From Pseudomonas sp. ADAK18 (GTDB taxonomy: Bacteria; Pseudomonadota; Gammaproteobacteria; Pseudomonadales; Pseudomonadaceae), in assembly GCF_012935695.1 (NCBI RefSeq), contig NZ_CP052859.1, positions 5,125,001 through 5,189,000 of the forward strand: a DNA stretch of 64,000 nt, given 5' to 3'. The position numbers and the translations under genes were made by a program. Below are positions 50,862 through 59,883 of the stretch, piece after piece; the stretch's first letter is position 1, and the number at the start of each line of letters is the position of its first letter. Under the pieces are notes generated by a model. It saw nothing but the letters and a program-made list of their open reading frames with translations. It was not told the DNA's origin and searched no databases.

Positions 50862-51707
50862 ATGTCCCAAGACCGTCGCTACAGCTTCGAGTTCTTCCCG
50901 ACCAAGACCGATGCTGGGCATGAAAAACTGCTCGCCACTGCCCGTCAGTTGGCCAGCTACAACCCCGATTTCTTCTCCTGCACCTACGGTGCCGGTGGTT
51001 CGACCCGTGACCGCACGATCAACACCGTGCTGCAGCTGGAAAGCGAAGTCAAAGTCCCGGCCGCTCCGCATTTGTCCTGCGTGGGCGACAGCAAGGCTGA
51101 CCTGCGCAGCCTGCTGACCCAGTACAAAAGTGCTGGCATCCAGCGCATCGTCGCCCTGCGCGGCGACCTGCCATCCGGCATGGGCATGGCCAGCGGTGAG
51201 CTGCGCTACGCCAACGATCTGGTGAACTTCATTCGTGAAGAGACCGGCGATCACTTCCATATCGAAGTGGCCGCTTACCCGGAGATGCACCCCCAGGCGC
51301 GCAACTTCGAGGACGATCTGCAGAACTTCGTGCGCAAGGCCAACGCCGGTGCCAACAGTGCGATCACCCAGTACTTCTTCAACGCCGACAGCTACTTCTA
51401 CTTCGTCGAGCGTGTACGGGCCATGGGTGTGAACATTCCGATCGTGCCGGGCATCATGCCTATCACCAACTACAGCAAGCTGGCACGATTCTCTGACGCC
51501 TGCGGCGCGGAAATTCCACGCTGGGTTCGCAAACAACTGGAAGCCTACGGCGACGACGTCAAGAGCATCCAGGCGTTCGGCGAACAGGTCATCACCGAAA
51601 TGTGCGAACGCCTGCTGCAAGGTGGCGCTCCAGGGTTGCACTTCTACACCCTGAACCAGGCCGAACCGAGCCTGGCGGTGTGGAATAACCTCAAGCTGCC
51701 CCGCTGA
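50862..51707 (+). CDS. metF: 5,10-methylenetetrahydrofolate reductase
   Basis: A 281-residue FAD enzyme that makes 5-methyltetrahydrofolate for methionine synthesis. It begins SQDRRYSFEFFPTKTDAG, with the catalytic Glu in FEFFPTK, followed by SCTYGAGGSTRDRT and GDLPSGMGM. ATG 50862 is seven bases after AGGG; an ATG two codons earlier is possible. It follows ahcY by 175 bases, so it may share the SAH-controlled transcript: homocysteine released by AhcY is methylated with the product of MetF. Confidence 0.96.
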   Translation: MSQDRRYSFEFFPTKTDAGHEKLLATARQLASYNPDFFSCTYGAGGSTRDRTINTVLQLESEVKVPAAPHLSCVGDSKADLRSLLTQYKSAGIQRIVALRGDLPSGMGMASGELRYANDLVNFIREETGDHFHIEVAAYPEMHPQARNFEDDLQNFVRKANAGANSAITQYFFNADSYFYFVERVRAMGVNIPIVPGIMPITNYSKLARFSDACGAEIPRWVRKQLEAYGDDVKSIQAFGEQVITEMCERLLQGGAPGLHFYTLNQAEPSLAVWNNLKLPR

Positions 51708-51837
51708 TACTTGCCTCCCTGCTCCACCAGCCCTGATTCACCCAAGGGCTGGCGGCGCAATAAAAGTTCAGTATTGATGCCCGAAGATCCCCGTTCCAGA
51801 GCTTCTCTTTAGCCTGAGACAGTCGTAACCTCAGGGT

Positions 51838-52641
51838 ATGCCCGTCATTCTCCGGTTGTTGACAGCTGTTCTTTTCGCTTGCCTGAGCCTGACCGCCCAA
51901 GGCGAGAAACTGCGCATTGTCACCGAGCCCTGGGCACCTTACGTATATGAAGAACACGGCATCATGCGCGGGCTGGATTACGAAACCACCGTGATCGTCT
52001 TCCAGCGCCTGGGAATCGATGTGCAATGGCAGTTCCTGCCCTGGAAGCGTTGCCTGGCCATGCTCGAGCAAGGCCAGGCCGACGGAGCGCTGGATATTTT
52101 CCATAGCCATGCGCGAGATGCCATGCTGCTCTACCCCAGCGAACCGCTGTCCCAAGTCGAATTCGTGCTGTTCTATGCCAATGAACGCCCTCACACCTTC
52201 CAGACGCTTGATGACCTGCATGGCCTGACCATCGGCACCTCGCCAGGTTATCTCTATAGCCCGGAGTTCAGCGACTCCACCCTGTTCAACCACGAGCCGG
52301 CCCCCAGCCATGAGGCCAACTTCGGCAAATTGCTGCGCGGGCGCATCGATTTGCTGATTACTGATCGACGGGTTGGTCAGCATCTGGTCAAGCAGCTTGG
52401 GCTGGAACACAAGGTCAGCCAGGCCCCGACGGTGATCAGCCGCCAGCAGCAATTCCTCGCCGTGCGCCGTGGTGCGGGCATGGACCTTCTGGTGCAGCGC
52501 TTTGGCGCCGAACTCAAACGTTTCAAGCAAGAGCCCGCCTACGCGGCCTTGAGCGCTAAATATGCCGCTGTAAACGGTGAAACGACCTCATTGCCCGGGC
52601 TTGCGCAAACCGTTGAGCAGCAGGAAAGCAGCGCGCAGTGA
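51838..52641 (+). CDS. Periplasmic solute-binding protein, family 3
   Basis: A 267-residue protein with signal peptide LLTAVLFACLSLTAQG followed by EKLRIVTEPWAPYVYEEHG, the family opening. It has one Cys in the WKRCLAML region. No transporter genes are nearby. It is the second of three orphan binding proteins in the window (others at 21542 and 58550), and is more like the first than the third. Ligand not known. Confidence 0.83.
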   Translation: MPVILRLLTAVLFACLSLTAQGEKLRIVTEPWAPYVYEEHGIMRGLDYETTVIVFQRLGIDVQWQFLPWKRCLAMLEQGQADGALDIFHSHARDAMLLYPSEPLSQVEFVLFYANERPHTFQTLDDLHGLTIGTSPGYLYSPEFSDSTLFNHEPAPSHEANFGKLLRGRIDLLITDRRVGQHLVKQLGLEHKVSQAPTVISRQQQFLAVRRGAGMDLLVQRFGAELKRFKQEPAYAALSAKYAAVNGETTSLPGLAQTVEQQESSAQ

Positions 52642-52863
52642 TTGCTCTGTTATACTCCGGCCTTTCCGCCAGGCTTACGCCCGGACGCTTGGGTCTGCAA
52701 AAGACACCCGAACCCGCTACTGCGCAGCTTTTCAGCCCCGCGCGAGCCATCGAGGTGCCTGCCAGCCCCAGCAGGACCGGACGGGATTGCGTTCATCTAA
52801 ACGCCATTCGCGCCAGGCAAGACTATCCCTCTGGGCCAAGCCCTAACTAAAACAGGATTACTC

Positions 52864-54741
52864 ATGTCCTTTGCTTCCCTCGGTCTCTCCGAGGCTTTAG
52901 TCCGCGCCATCGAGGCAGCGGGCTATACCGAGCCTACTCCGGTGCAACAGCGGGCTATCCCCGCCGTGTTGCAAGGTCGCGACCTGATGGTTGCGGCACA
53001 GACAGGTACTGGTAAAACCGGCGGCTTCGCCCTTCCGATCCTGGAGCGGTTATTCCCCAACGGTCACCCGGACAAATCCCAGCGTCACGGCCCGCGCCAA
53101 CCGCGCGTACTGGTCCTGACCCCTACCCGCGAACTCGCCGCCCAGGTACATGACAGCTTCAAGCTGTATGCCCGCGACTTGAAGTTCGTCAGCGCCTGCA
53201 TCTTCGGCGGCGTCGGCATGAACCCACAGGTTCAGGCCATGTCCCGTGGTGTCGACGTACTGGTGGCCTGCCCTGGCCGCTTGCTCGACCTGTGCGGCCA
53301 AGGCAGCGTCGACCTGTCCCACGTGGAAATCCTCGTGCTGGACGAAGCCGACCGCATGCTCGACATGGGCTTTGTCCATGACGTGAAGAAAGTGCTCGCC
53401 CGACTGCCGGCCAAGCGCCAGAACCTGCTGTTCTCGGCAACGTTCTCCAACGACATCACCGCTTTGGCGGGCAAGTTGTTGCACAACCCCGAGCGCATTG
53501 AAGTCACGCCACCGAACACCACGGTCGAGCGCATCGAGCAGCGCGTATTCCGCCTGCCGGCGAGCCACAAGCGTTCGCTGTTGGCCCACCTGATTACCGC
53601 CGGCGCCTGGGAACAGGTCCTGGTTTTCACCCGCACCAAGCATGGCGCCAACCGCCTGGCCGAGTACCTGGACAAGCACGGCCTCACCGCCGTCGCCATC
53701 CACGGCAACAAGAGCCAGAACGCGCGGACCAAAGCCCTCGCCGACTTCAAGGCCGGTAGCGTACGCATCCTGGTTGCCACCGATATCGCCGCTCGCGGCC
53801 TGGATATCGACCAACTGCCGCACGTGGTCAACTTCGAGCTGCCAAACGTCGACGAAGACTACGTGCACCGTATCGGCCGTACTGGCCGTGCCGGTCGTTC
53901 GGGCGAGGCCATTTCCCTGGTCGCTCCGGACGAAGAGAAGCTGCTGAAAAGCATCGAACGCATGACCAAGCAGAAAATCTCCGACGGCGACCTGATGGGC
54001 TTCGATTCCAGCGCCGTGGAAGCCGAGAAGCCGGAAGTGCGCGAGCGTCCGGACGTGCGTAACCCGCGCAACAATCCACGCGGTCCGAAGGGCGATGGCC
54101 CGAACGGCGGCGGTGGTGGTGGCGGTCGCAAAGACAAAGGCAAGGACAAAGGTGGCAAGGACAAACCTGCCGCTGCCCGTGGCGAACGCCCGGCCCGTGA
54201 GCAAAAGCCACGTGAAGGCACCCCGGCCCGCGAACAGCGCCAGCCGAGCCAACCTCCACGCGCTGCCGCTGACCGTGCACCGGACGAGTTCCTCGACGAC
54301 GATGTGGATAACTTCGGTAACCGCGTTGACTACGTGCCCCAGGCCAAACCGGCCCAAGGCCGCGGCCGTCGTCCAGGTGCTCCGGCAACGGGCGCAGGCG
54401 CAGGTGCTCCACGCACCAGCCAGCCACAAGGTCGCCAGAACGGTCCGCGCAGCAGCAACGGCGCCACCACCGGCACTCCGCCGGCCAAGCGCAGCGGCCC
54501 ACGCAACGGCGCACCTCGTGACGGTCAAGCCCGTCGCGAAGAGTCGCGCAACCGTCGCCCAGCCCGTGATGATCAACCACGCTTGTCAGAGCCCGCCGTG
54601 CAAAACCCGCGCGGTGGCCCTGCGCCGAAGATCATTCACAAAGAGTCGAAAAGCGACCGCACCCTGACACCTGAGCAGTTGGATCAACTGCCAGGCCGTC
54701 CGCGCGGTGAAAAACCAGCGCTGCTGACCCGCAACCGCTAA
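52864..54741 (+). CDS. rhlE: ATP-dependent RNA helicase RhlE
   Basis: A 625-residue DEAD-box helicase. Helicase core at about residues 1-375: Q motif [22 protein letters not shown] in [13 protein letters not shown], and [15 protein letters not shown]. The last 230 or so residues are a low-complexity basic tail rich in Pro, Arg, Gly, Lys and Ala (short blocks such as [10 protein letters not shown]), likely disordered and RNA-binding. RhlE acts in RNA decay and ribosome assembly, mostly in the cold. A TATACT at 52651-52656 suggests a start inside the end of the preceding gene and a leader of about 200 bases. Confidence 0.95.
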   Translation: MSFASLGLSEALVRAIEAAGYTEPTPVQQRAIPAVLQGRDLMVAAQTGTGKTGGFALPILERLFPNGHPDKSQRHGPRQPRVLVLTPTRELAAQVHDSFKLYARDLKFVSACIFGGVGMNPQVQAMSRGVDVLVACPGRLLDLCGQGSVDLSHVEILVLDEADRMLDMGFVHDVKKVLARLPAKRQNLLFSATFSNDITALAGKLLHNPERIEVTPPNTTVERIEQRVFRLPASHKRSLLAHLITAGAWEQVLVFTRTKHGANRLAEYLDKHGLTAVAIHGNKSQNARTKALADFKAGSVRILVATDIAARGLDIDQLPHVVNFELPNVDEDYVHRIGRTGRAGRSGEAISLVAPDEEKLLKSIERMTKQKISDGDLMGFDSSAVEAEKPEVRERPDVRNPRNNPRGPKGDGPNGGGGGGGRKDKGKDKGGKDKPAAARGERPAREQKPREGTPAREQRQPSQPPRAAADRAPDEFLDDDVDNFGNRVDYVPQAKPAQGRGRRPGAPATGAGAGAPRTSQPQGRQNGPRSSNGATTGTPPAKRSGPRNGAPRDGQARREESRNRRPARDDQPRLSEPAVQNPRGGPAPKIIHKESKSDRTLTPEQLDQLPGRPRGEKPALLTRNR

Positions 54742-54756
54742 GTTTCAACGCTGCAT

Positions 54757-54792
54757 AAAAATGCCCCGGATCGTGAGATCCGGGGCATTTTT
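54757..54792. terminator. Bidirectional terminator between rhlE and yceI
   Basis: AAAAATGCCCCGGATC, loop GTGA and the exact inverse GATCCGGGGCATTTTT, between converging genes. Confidence 0.95.
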
Positions 54793-54808
54793 GTGTGGCG
54801 GGCGAAAA

Positions 54809-55405
54809 TTACTTCGCTTTCACACCTTCAAACGTCACGTACAGCTCAACAGTGTTGGACGCTGGGCCCAGGTCCATCTGCTTGCCGAAGTCCTGGCGAT
54901 TGAAGGTGGTAGTACCTTCGAAGCCGGCACGGTAGCCACCCCATGGATCCTTGCCTTCACCCAGGAACGTGGCCTTGACTACGATTGGCTTGGTTACACC
55001 GTGAAAGGTCAGGTCGCCGGTCACGTCAGCAGTGACTTGGCCAGCCGCATTTTTGCCGGTGGTCTTGACGCTGGTGGAGACGAACTTGGCATCGGCAAAC
55101 TTGCCAACGTCCAGGAAGTCTTTGCTGGAGATGTGCTTGTCACGTTCAGCGTGGTTGGTGAACACGCTGGCGGTGCGCACATTGAACTCGATTTTGCTGT
55201 CTTCAGGCTTGGCAGCATCAAAGCTGAACTTGCCGTCCAGGTCCTTGAAGGTACCGGTGATGAAGCTGTAGCCCAAGTGGCTGATCTTGAAATCAACGAA
55301 GGCGTGCTGGCCTTCCTTGTCGATCACATAATCAGCTGCCATCGCCTGACCGGCAGTCAGCAGAGCAGAACCGATGGCCAGAGCGGCGAGAGTCTTTTTC
55401 AACAT
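54809..55405 (-). CDS. YceI-family periplasmic protein
   Basis: A 198-residue exported protein with signal peptide ending AMA-ADYV. The mature part is a YceI lipocalin-like barrel that binds long isoprenoid or quinone-like ligands: [19 protein letters not shown] at its start, then [19 protein letters not shown]. It lies 32 bases after the cytochrome b561 gene, a common pairing that suggests a role in electron transfer with quinone. ATG 55405 starts [12 protein letters not shown]. Confidence 0.92.
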   Translation of the reverse strand: MLKKTLAALAIGSALLTAGQAMAADYVIDKEGQHAFVDFKISHLGYSFITGTFKDLDGKFSFDAAKPEDSKIEFNVRTASVFTNHAERDKHISSKDFLDVGKFADAKFVSTSVKTTGKNAAGQVTADVTGDLTFHGVTKPIVVKATFLGEGKDPWGGYRAGFEGTTTFNRQDFGKQMDLGPASNTVELYVTFEGVKAK

Positions 55406-55437
55406 GCTTTCTATTCCTTGTGAGTCGAGGTTGAACA

Positions 55438-55989
55438 TCAGGCTTTGCGCCCCAGCATACGAACCAGGGTCGCATCACGATCAATAAAGTGGTGTTTCAA
55501 CGCAGCCACGCCATGGAGACCGGCAAACACCACCAGCACCCAGGCCAGGTACAAATGCACCACGCCGGCTACGTCTGCCTGGTCCGGTAGACCGGAAACC
55601 AGCGCAGGAATTTCAAACAGGCCAAACACCGGGATCCCGACACCGTCTGCGGTGGAAATCAGATAACCGGCAATCATCACGGCGAACAGCCCGAGATAAA
55701 GGAATGCGTGGCCAAATGCAGCACCTATACGCGTCATGCGGCTGTAGCTGGCAAGCGGTGGTGGTGGCGGGCTGATCAAACGCCAGACGATCCGCACCAG
55801 CATGATGGCGAACAGCGTGATGCCAATGCTTTTGTGCAAGTCGGGAGCGTCTTTACGCCAAGCGCTGTAGTAGTCCAGACCGACCATCCACAAGCCCAAG
55901 GCGAACAAGCCGAACACCACCAGGGCGATGCCCCAATGCAAAACAATGCTGACCCAACCGTAGCGGGCCGATGAATTACGTAGTTGCAT
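55438..55989 (-). CDS. cybB: Cytochrome b561 (CybB type)
   Basis: A 183-residue inner-membrane haem protein with four helices. The His in [30 protein letters not shown] and [19 protein letters not shown] are placed to bind two haems. CybB-type proteins oxidise quinol, and some reduce superoxide at the membrane. Divergent from bioA across a 282-base gap in which I see no clear operator. Followed by yceI. Confidence 0.92.
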   Translation of the reverse strand: MQLRNSSARYGWVSIVLHWGIALVVFGLFALGLWMVGLDYYSAWRKDAPDLHKSIGITLFAIMLVRIVWRLISPPPPPLASYSRMTRIGAAFGHAFLYLGLFAVMIAGYLISTADGVGIPVFGLFEIPALVSGLPDQADVAGVVHLYLAWVLVVFAGLHGVAALKHHFIDRDATLVRMLGRKA

Positions 55990-56271
55990 GTACCCAATCC
56001 CGTAAGAGCTGCGCCCAAGACTAGCGGTTTAACTATCGAATTAAAGCCGAAAATTTCGCTTTGAAATATCGAGAAATACGATCAAGAGCGTATGCACAGT
56101 AAGTTAACAAGAGATTAAGGACTATCCCCAAGAAACGTGACAGACCGTCCTGCATTTACAACGACTCGTCCTACAAAACATGCAATTGGGTTGTGACACA
56201 GCCCAGCATTGCATAGGCTTGCGCGATTGTTTCGCCCGCACAGGTTGCGAGCCGCTTCGAGGAGAATGACC

Positions 56272-57678
56272 ATGGGTTTGAATAATCAGTGGATGCAGCG
56301 TGACCTTGCGGTGCTGTGGCATCCCTGCACCCAGATGAAAGACCACCAGCAACTGCCACTGATTCCCATCAAGCGCGGTGAAGGCGTGTGGCTGGAAGAC
56401 TTCGAAGGCAAACGCTACCTCGATGCCGTCAGCTCCTGGTGGGTCAACGTGTTTGGCCACGCCAACCCGCGCATCAACCAGCGCATCAAGGACCAGGTAG
56501 ACCAACTGGAACACGTGATCCTCGCCGGGTTCAGCCACCAGCCGGTGATCGAACTGTCCGAGCGCCTGGTGAAGATGACGCCTGAAGGCCTGACCCGCTG
56601 TTTCTACGCCGACAACGGTTCATCGTGCATCGAAGTCGCGCTGAAGATGAGCTTTCACTATTGGCTCAACCGTGGTCTGTCGAACAAGAAGCGCTTTGTC
56701 ACCCTGACCAACAGCTACCACGGCGAAACCATCGCCGCGATGTCGGTAGGTGATGTCCCGCTGTTCACTGAAACCTACAAGGCCCTGTTGCTCGACACCA
56801 TCAAGGTGCCGAGCCCCGACTGCTACCTGCGCCCCGAAGGCATGAGCTGGGAAGAGCATTCGCGCAACATGTTCCTGGCCATGGAGCAGACCCTGGCCGA
56901 AAACCATGACACCGTCGCCGCCGTGATCGTCGAGCCACTGATCCAGGGCGCCGGCGGCATGCGCATGTATCACCCGGTGTACCTCAAGCTGCTGCGCGAA
57001 GCCTGCGATCGGTATGGCGTGCACTTGATCCACGACGAAATCGCCGTGGGCTTCGGCCGCACCGGGACCATGTTCGCCTGTGAACAAGCCGGTATTCGCC
57101 CCGACTTCCTCTGCCTGTCCAAGGCGCTGACCGGCGGCTATTTGCCCCTGGCGGCCGTGGTTACTACCGAAGATGTCTACAGCGCCTTCTACGACGACTA
57201 TCCGACCCTACGCGCGTTCCTGCACTCCCACAGCTACACCGGCAACCCGCTGGCGTGTGCGGCGGCCCTCGCGACTCTGGATATCTTCGAAGAAGACAAC
57301 GTCATCGAAAACAACAAGGCCCTGGCTCAGCGCATGGCTACAGCTACTGCACACCTGGTGGATCATCCCCACGTGTCGGAAGTACGCCAGACCGGCATGG
57401 TGCTGGCCATCGAGATGGTCCAGGACAAGGCCACCAAGGCCGCCTACCCGTGGCAAGAACGCCGTGGCCTCAAGGTATTCGAGCACGCTCTGGAACGCGG
57501 CGCGCTGCTGCGACCGCTGGGCAGCGTGGTGTACTTCCTGCCGCCTTACGTGATCACGCCGGAACAGATCGACTTTCTGGCCGAAGTGGCCAGTGAAGGG
57601 ATTGATATCGCGACCAACAGTAAAGTCAGCGTGGCGGTGCCCAAGGACTTCCATCCAGGGTTTCGTGACCCGGGCTGA
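56272..57678 (+). CDS. bioA: Adenosylmethionine-8-amino-7-oxononanoate aminotransferase
   Basis: A 468-residue class III PLP aminotransferase of biotin synthesis; it uses SAM as amino donor to make 7,8-diaminopelargonate. Active-site features are SSWWVNVFGHANPR (substrate site), LIHDEIAVGFGRTG (PLP Asp) and LCLSKALTGGYLPLAAV (PLP Lys). ATG 56272 follows CGAGGAG; the ATG at 56266 would sit too near it. rsmE follows by 38 bases. I see no BirA operator. The other bio genes are not in the window, as usual in pseudomonads. Confidence 0.95.
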   Translation: MGLNNQWMQRDLAVLWHPCTQMKDHQQLPLIPIKRGEGVWLEDFEGKRYLDAVSSWWVNVFGHANPRINQRIKDQVDQLEHVILAGFSHQPVIELSERLVKMTPEGLTRCFYADNGSSCIEVALKMSFHYWLNRGLSNKKRFVTLTNSYHGETIAAMSVGDVPLFTETYKALLLDTIKVPSPDCYLRPEGMSWEEHSRNMFLAMEQTLAENHDTVAAVIVEPLIQGAGGMRMYHPVYLKLLREACDRYGVHLIHDEIAVGFGRTGTMFACEQAGIRPDFLCLSKALTGGYLPLAAVVTTEDVYSAFYDDYPTLRAFLHSHSYTGNPLACAAALATLDIFEEDNVIENNKALAQRMATATAHLVDHPHVSEVRQTGMVLAIEMVQDKATKAAYPWQERRGLKVFEHALERGALLRPLGSVVYFLPPYVITPEQIDFLAEVASEGIDIATNSKVSVAVPKDFHPGFRDPG

Positions 57679-57716
57679 TTACCGACGCTCCTACATCATT
57701 TTTCCAGAGAACAGAA

Positions 57717-58436
57717 ATGAGACTGTCCCGTTTTTTTGTCGACGCCCCACTGAGCATTGGCGACCACGAGTTGCCCGAAGCCCAGGCCCATTACATCAGC
57801 CGCGTATTGCGCATGGGCGAAGGCGATGCTGTGCAACTGTTCGACGGTTCCGGCCAAGAGTTTCGCGGCAGCCTGCTGGAAGTCGGTAAAAAGCGCGTGG
57901 TGGTGCAATTGACCGAAGCGTTCGATGGGCAAATCGAGTCCCCACTGCACATCCACCTCGGCCAAGGCTTATCCCGCGGCGAACGGATGGACTGGGCGAT
58001 CCAGAAAGCCACCGAGCTTGGGGTCAACGAGATCACTCCGATCTTCACCGACCGCTGCGAGGTACGCCTCAAGGACGAACGCGCCGACAAACGCCTGCTG
58101 CACTGGCGTCAGGTGGCAATCAGCGCCTGTGAGCAATGCGGCCGCTCCAAGGTGCCGGTGATTCATCCACCGCTATTGCTCGCGGACTGGCTGAAGCAGA
58201 CCGAGGCCCAGTTGAAGTTGGTGTTGCACCCGGTGGCTGAGCCGTTGGTGAACCATGCCAAGCCTGCCAGCCTGGCGTTCTTGATCGGGCCTGAAGGTGG
58301 GTTGACGGATGGAGAGGTTGAGACGGCCCAAGCAGCTGGCTTCCATTCCGCCCGGCTGGGCCCGCGCGTACTGCGGACCGAAACCGCGCCGGTTGTGGCG
58401 TTGGCAGTCGCCCAACAGCTGTGGGGCGACTTCTGA
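57717..58436 (+). CDS. rsmE: 16S rRNA (uracil-1498-N3)-methyltransferase
   Basis: A 239-residue SPOUT methyltransferase that uses SAM to methylate U1498 in the decoding centre. It begins MRLSRFFVDAPL, has an N-terminal PUA-like part, and the C-terminal SAM-binding knot shows LAFLIGPEGGLTDGEVE and LGPRVLRTETAPVVAL. It is 38 bases after bioA, a common adjacency in Pseudomonas. Confidence 0.96.
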   Translation: MRLSRFFVDAPLSIGDHELPEAQAHYISRVLRMGEGDAVQLFDGSGQEFRGSLLEVGKKRVVVQLTEAFDGQIESPLHIHLGQGLSRGERMDWAIQKATELGVNEITPIFTDRCEVRLKDERADKRLLHWRQVAISACEQCGRSKVPVIHPPLLLADWLKQTEAQLKLVLHPVAEPLVNHAKPASLAFLIGPEGGLTDGEVETAQAAGFHSARLGPRVLRTETAPVVALAVAQQLWGDF

Positions 58437-58457
58437 TCCAGCCTTGTAAACCCACTC

Positions 58458-58540
58458 AAATGTGGGAGCGGGCTGGCTCTCGATCACTGTGCCTCGGCAG
58501 CGGCTACAGCGATTGTGAGCCCACCTCCTCCCACGTTTTG
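58458..58540. repeat. Degenerate REP with a half unit of the GTAGCCGCTG class
   Basis: AATGTGGGAGCGGGCTGGCT at one side and CCTCCTCCCACGTTTTG at the other resemble a decayed REP pair, with GCCTCGGCAGCGGCTACA between them, half of the 41773-41867 type repeat. It looks like one repeat inserted in another. It separates rsmE from the convergent binding-protein gene. Confidence 0.6.
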
Positions 58541-58549
58541 ACCGGGTTA

Positions 58550-59491
58550 TTACTCCACCGGATCACTCACCGGTTTGGCAATAATCGCCTTCAACTCACT
58601 GGTCATCGGAAACTCCAGGTTCAAGCCCTTCGGCGGAATCGGCTGTTCGAACCAGCGCTGGTACATCCCGTTGATCTCCCCCGAGCTGTACAACCCCGCC
58701 AGGGTCTCATTGACGACCGCGAGCAATTGCGGATCATCCTTGCGCACCATGCAGCTGTAGATTTCCCGCGACTGCTCCTCTCCCACCACGACCCAATTGT
58801 GGGGATCCTTGGCCTTTGCGCGCTCGCCGTAGAGCAAGGCGTCATCCATGTAGAACGCGACCGCTCGGCCCGACTCCAGCATCTTGAACGCTTCGCCGTG
58901 GTCCTTGGCGCTGATCACTGACATATTCAGCTTGTGATCGACGTTGTAGCTCTTGAGGAACCGCTCGTTGGTGGTACCGGCGGTGGTGACAACATTCTTG
59001 CCCTTCAAGTCGGCAAAGCTCTGGATGCCGCTGTTCTTGGCCGTCAGCAGTTGGCCTTTCACGTAGATGAAACCGTAGGAAAACGCGACCTGCTTCTGGC
59101 GTTCAGCGGTCACGCCGGTAGAGCCGCACTCCAAATCCACGGTACCGTTCTGCACCAGCGCAATACGGGTCTGGGACGTCACCAGGTTGTATTTCACGTT
59201 GAGTTTAGGCACGCCGGTTCTTTCCTGGATGCGCTCGACAATCTTGTTCGCCAGGTCCACCGAGTAACCCATGGGTTTACCCGTGTTATCTCCAACGTAG
59301 GAGAACGGCACCGACGCATCGCGGTAGCCCAACGTGATGCTCTTGGCGTTGGCGATCTTGGCCAACGTGCCGTCCAGTGGTGCTTCGGCAGCGTGAGCTT
59401 GGGCACTCAGCAACAGGCCAAAAGCGCAGAAAATCACCGGGCTGCTCCGCAGCCCAACGGGGGACAAGCCCCCTCGCCACAACTTTTTCAT
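58550..59491 (-). CDS. GltI-like amino acid-binding protein
   Basis: A 313-residue family 3 binding protein of the glutamate/aspartate type (mature part starts AEAPLDGTLAKIANAKSITLGYRD; signature YSVDLANKIVERIQ; ERQKQVAFSYGFIY). Such proteins feed an ABC importer in the periplasm. The signal peptide is odd: residues 4-19 are encoded by a REP element at 59439-59482, giving LWRGGLSPVGLRSSPV ahead of the hydrophobic IFCAFGLLLSAQAHA. It follows ridA by 28 bases; no permease is present. The operon suggests an amino acid ligand linked to DadA. Confidence 0.88.
   Translation of the reverse strand: MKKLWRGGLSPVGLRSSPVIFCAFGLLLSAQAHAAEAPLDGTLAKIANAKSITLGYRDASVPFSYVGDNTGKPMGYSVDLANKIVERIQERTGVPKLNVKYNLVTSQTRIALVQNGTVDLECGSTGVTAERQKQVAFSYGFIYVKGQLLTAKNSGIQSFADLKGKNVVTTAGTTNERFLKSYNVDHKLNMSVISAKDHGEAFKMLESGRAVAFYMDDALLYGERAKAKDPHNWVVVGEEQSREIYSCMVRKDDPQLLAVVNETLAGLYSSGEINGMYQRWFEQPIPPKGLNLEFPMTSELKAIIAKPVSDPVE
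59439..59482. repeat. REP element inside the binding-protein signal peptide
   Basis: GGGCTGCTCCGCAGCCCAAC then GGGGGACAAGCCCCCTCGCC with ACAA on the plus strand: the same REP class as 7820-7951 (GTGGCGAG core plus GGGCTGC hairpin). It spans codons 4-18 of the gene on the minus strand without breaking the frame. Confidence 0.88.
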
Positions 59492-59519
59492 TGTTATTCT
59501 CCGTTGGTTTTATTGTTAT

Positions 59520-59873
59520 TCAGACGCGGCGGGCAGCAATAACACTGATTTCCACCAGCACGTTCGGGCGTGCCAGCTCCGCTTGCAGGGTGGTACGGGT
59601 CGGTGCCTGGCCGGGCGAAAGCCAGGCTGACCAGACGTCATTCATCGGCGCAAAACCGTCCTGGATATTTTTCAGGTAGATGGTCGCGTTGAGCAGATGA
59701 TCCTTGTCGCTGCCGGCCTCGGCCAGCAGTGCATCGATCTTGGCCAGGACTTCCTCTGTCTGGGTCGTCACATCCCGGCCCTCGCCCGGCACCTGGCCAG
59801 ACAGAAACACCAGGCTCTGAAAGGTCACGGCACCGCAGAGCCGGCTATTGCTGTTGATTCGAGTGATGGTCAT
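59520..59873 (-). CDS. RidA-family enamine/imine deaminase
   Basis: A 117-residue RidA/YjgF protein. VFLSGQVPGEG near residue 25, NATIYLKNIQDGFAPMNDVW in the middle and the C-terminal ARPNVLVEISVIAARRV, with the PTRTTLQAEL segment whose Arg binds the carboxylate of the imine. It hydrolyses reactive imines released by enzymes such as the flavin dehydrogenase encoded ten bases upstream, so the pairing is functional. ATG 59873. Confidence 0.92.
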   Translation of the reverse strand: MTITRINSNSRLCGAVTFQSLVFLSGQVPGEGRDVTTQTEEVLAKIDALLAEAGSDKDHLLNATIYLKNIQDGFAPMNDVWSAWLSPGQAPTRTTLQAELARPNVLVEISVIAARRV

Positions 59874-59883
59874 CGGTGCATCC

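Noticed and set aside
51727..51752. Hairpin CCAGCCCT/AGGGCTGG after metF as a terminator
   Set aside because: The stem is followed by CGGCGCAATAAAA with no T run, so it is not a standard intrinsic terminator.
55990..56271. BirA operator before bioA
   Set aside because: I looked for the TTGTAAAC-type palindrome and found none; the gap is without a clear site.
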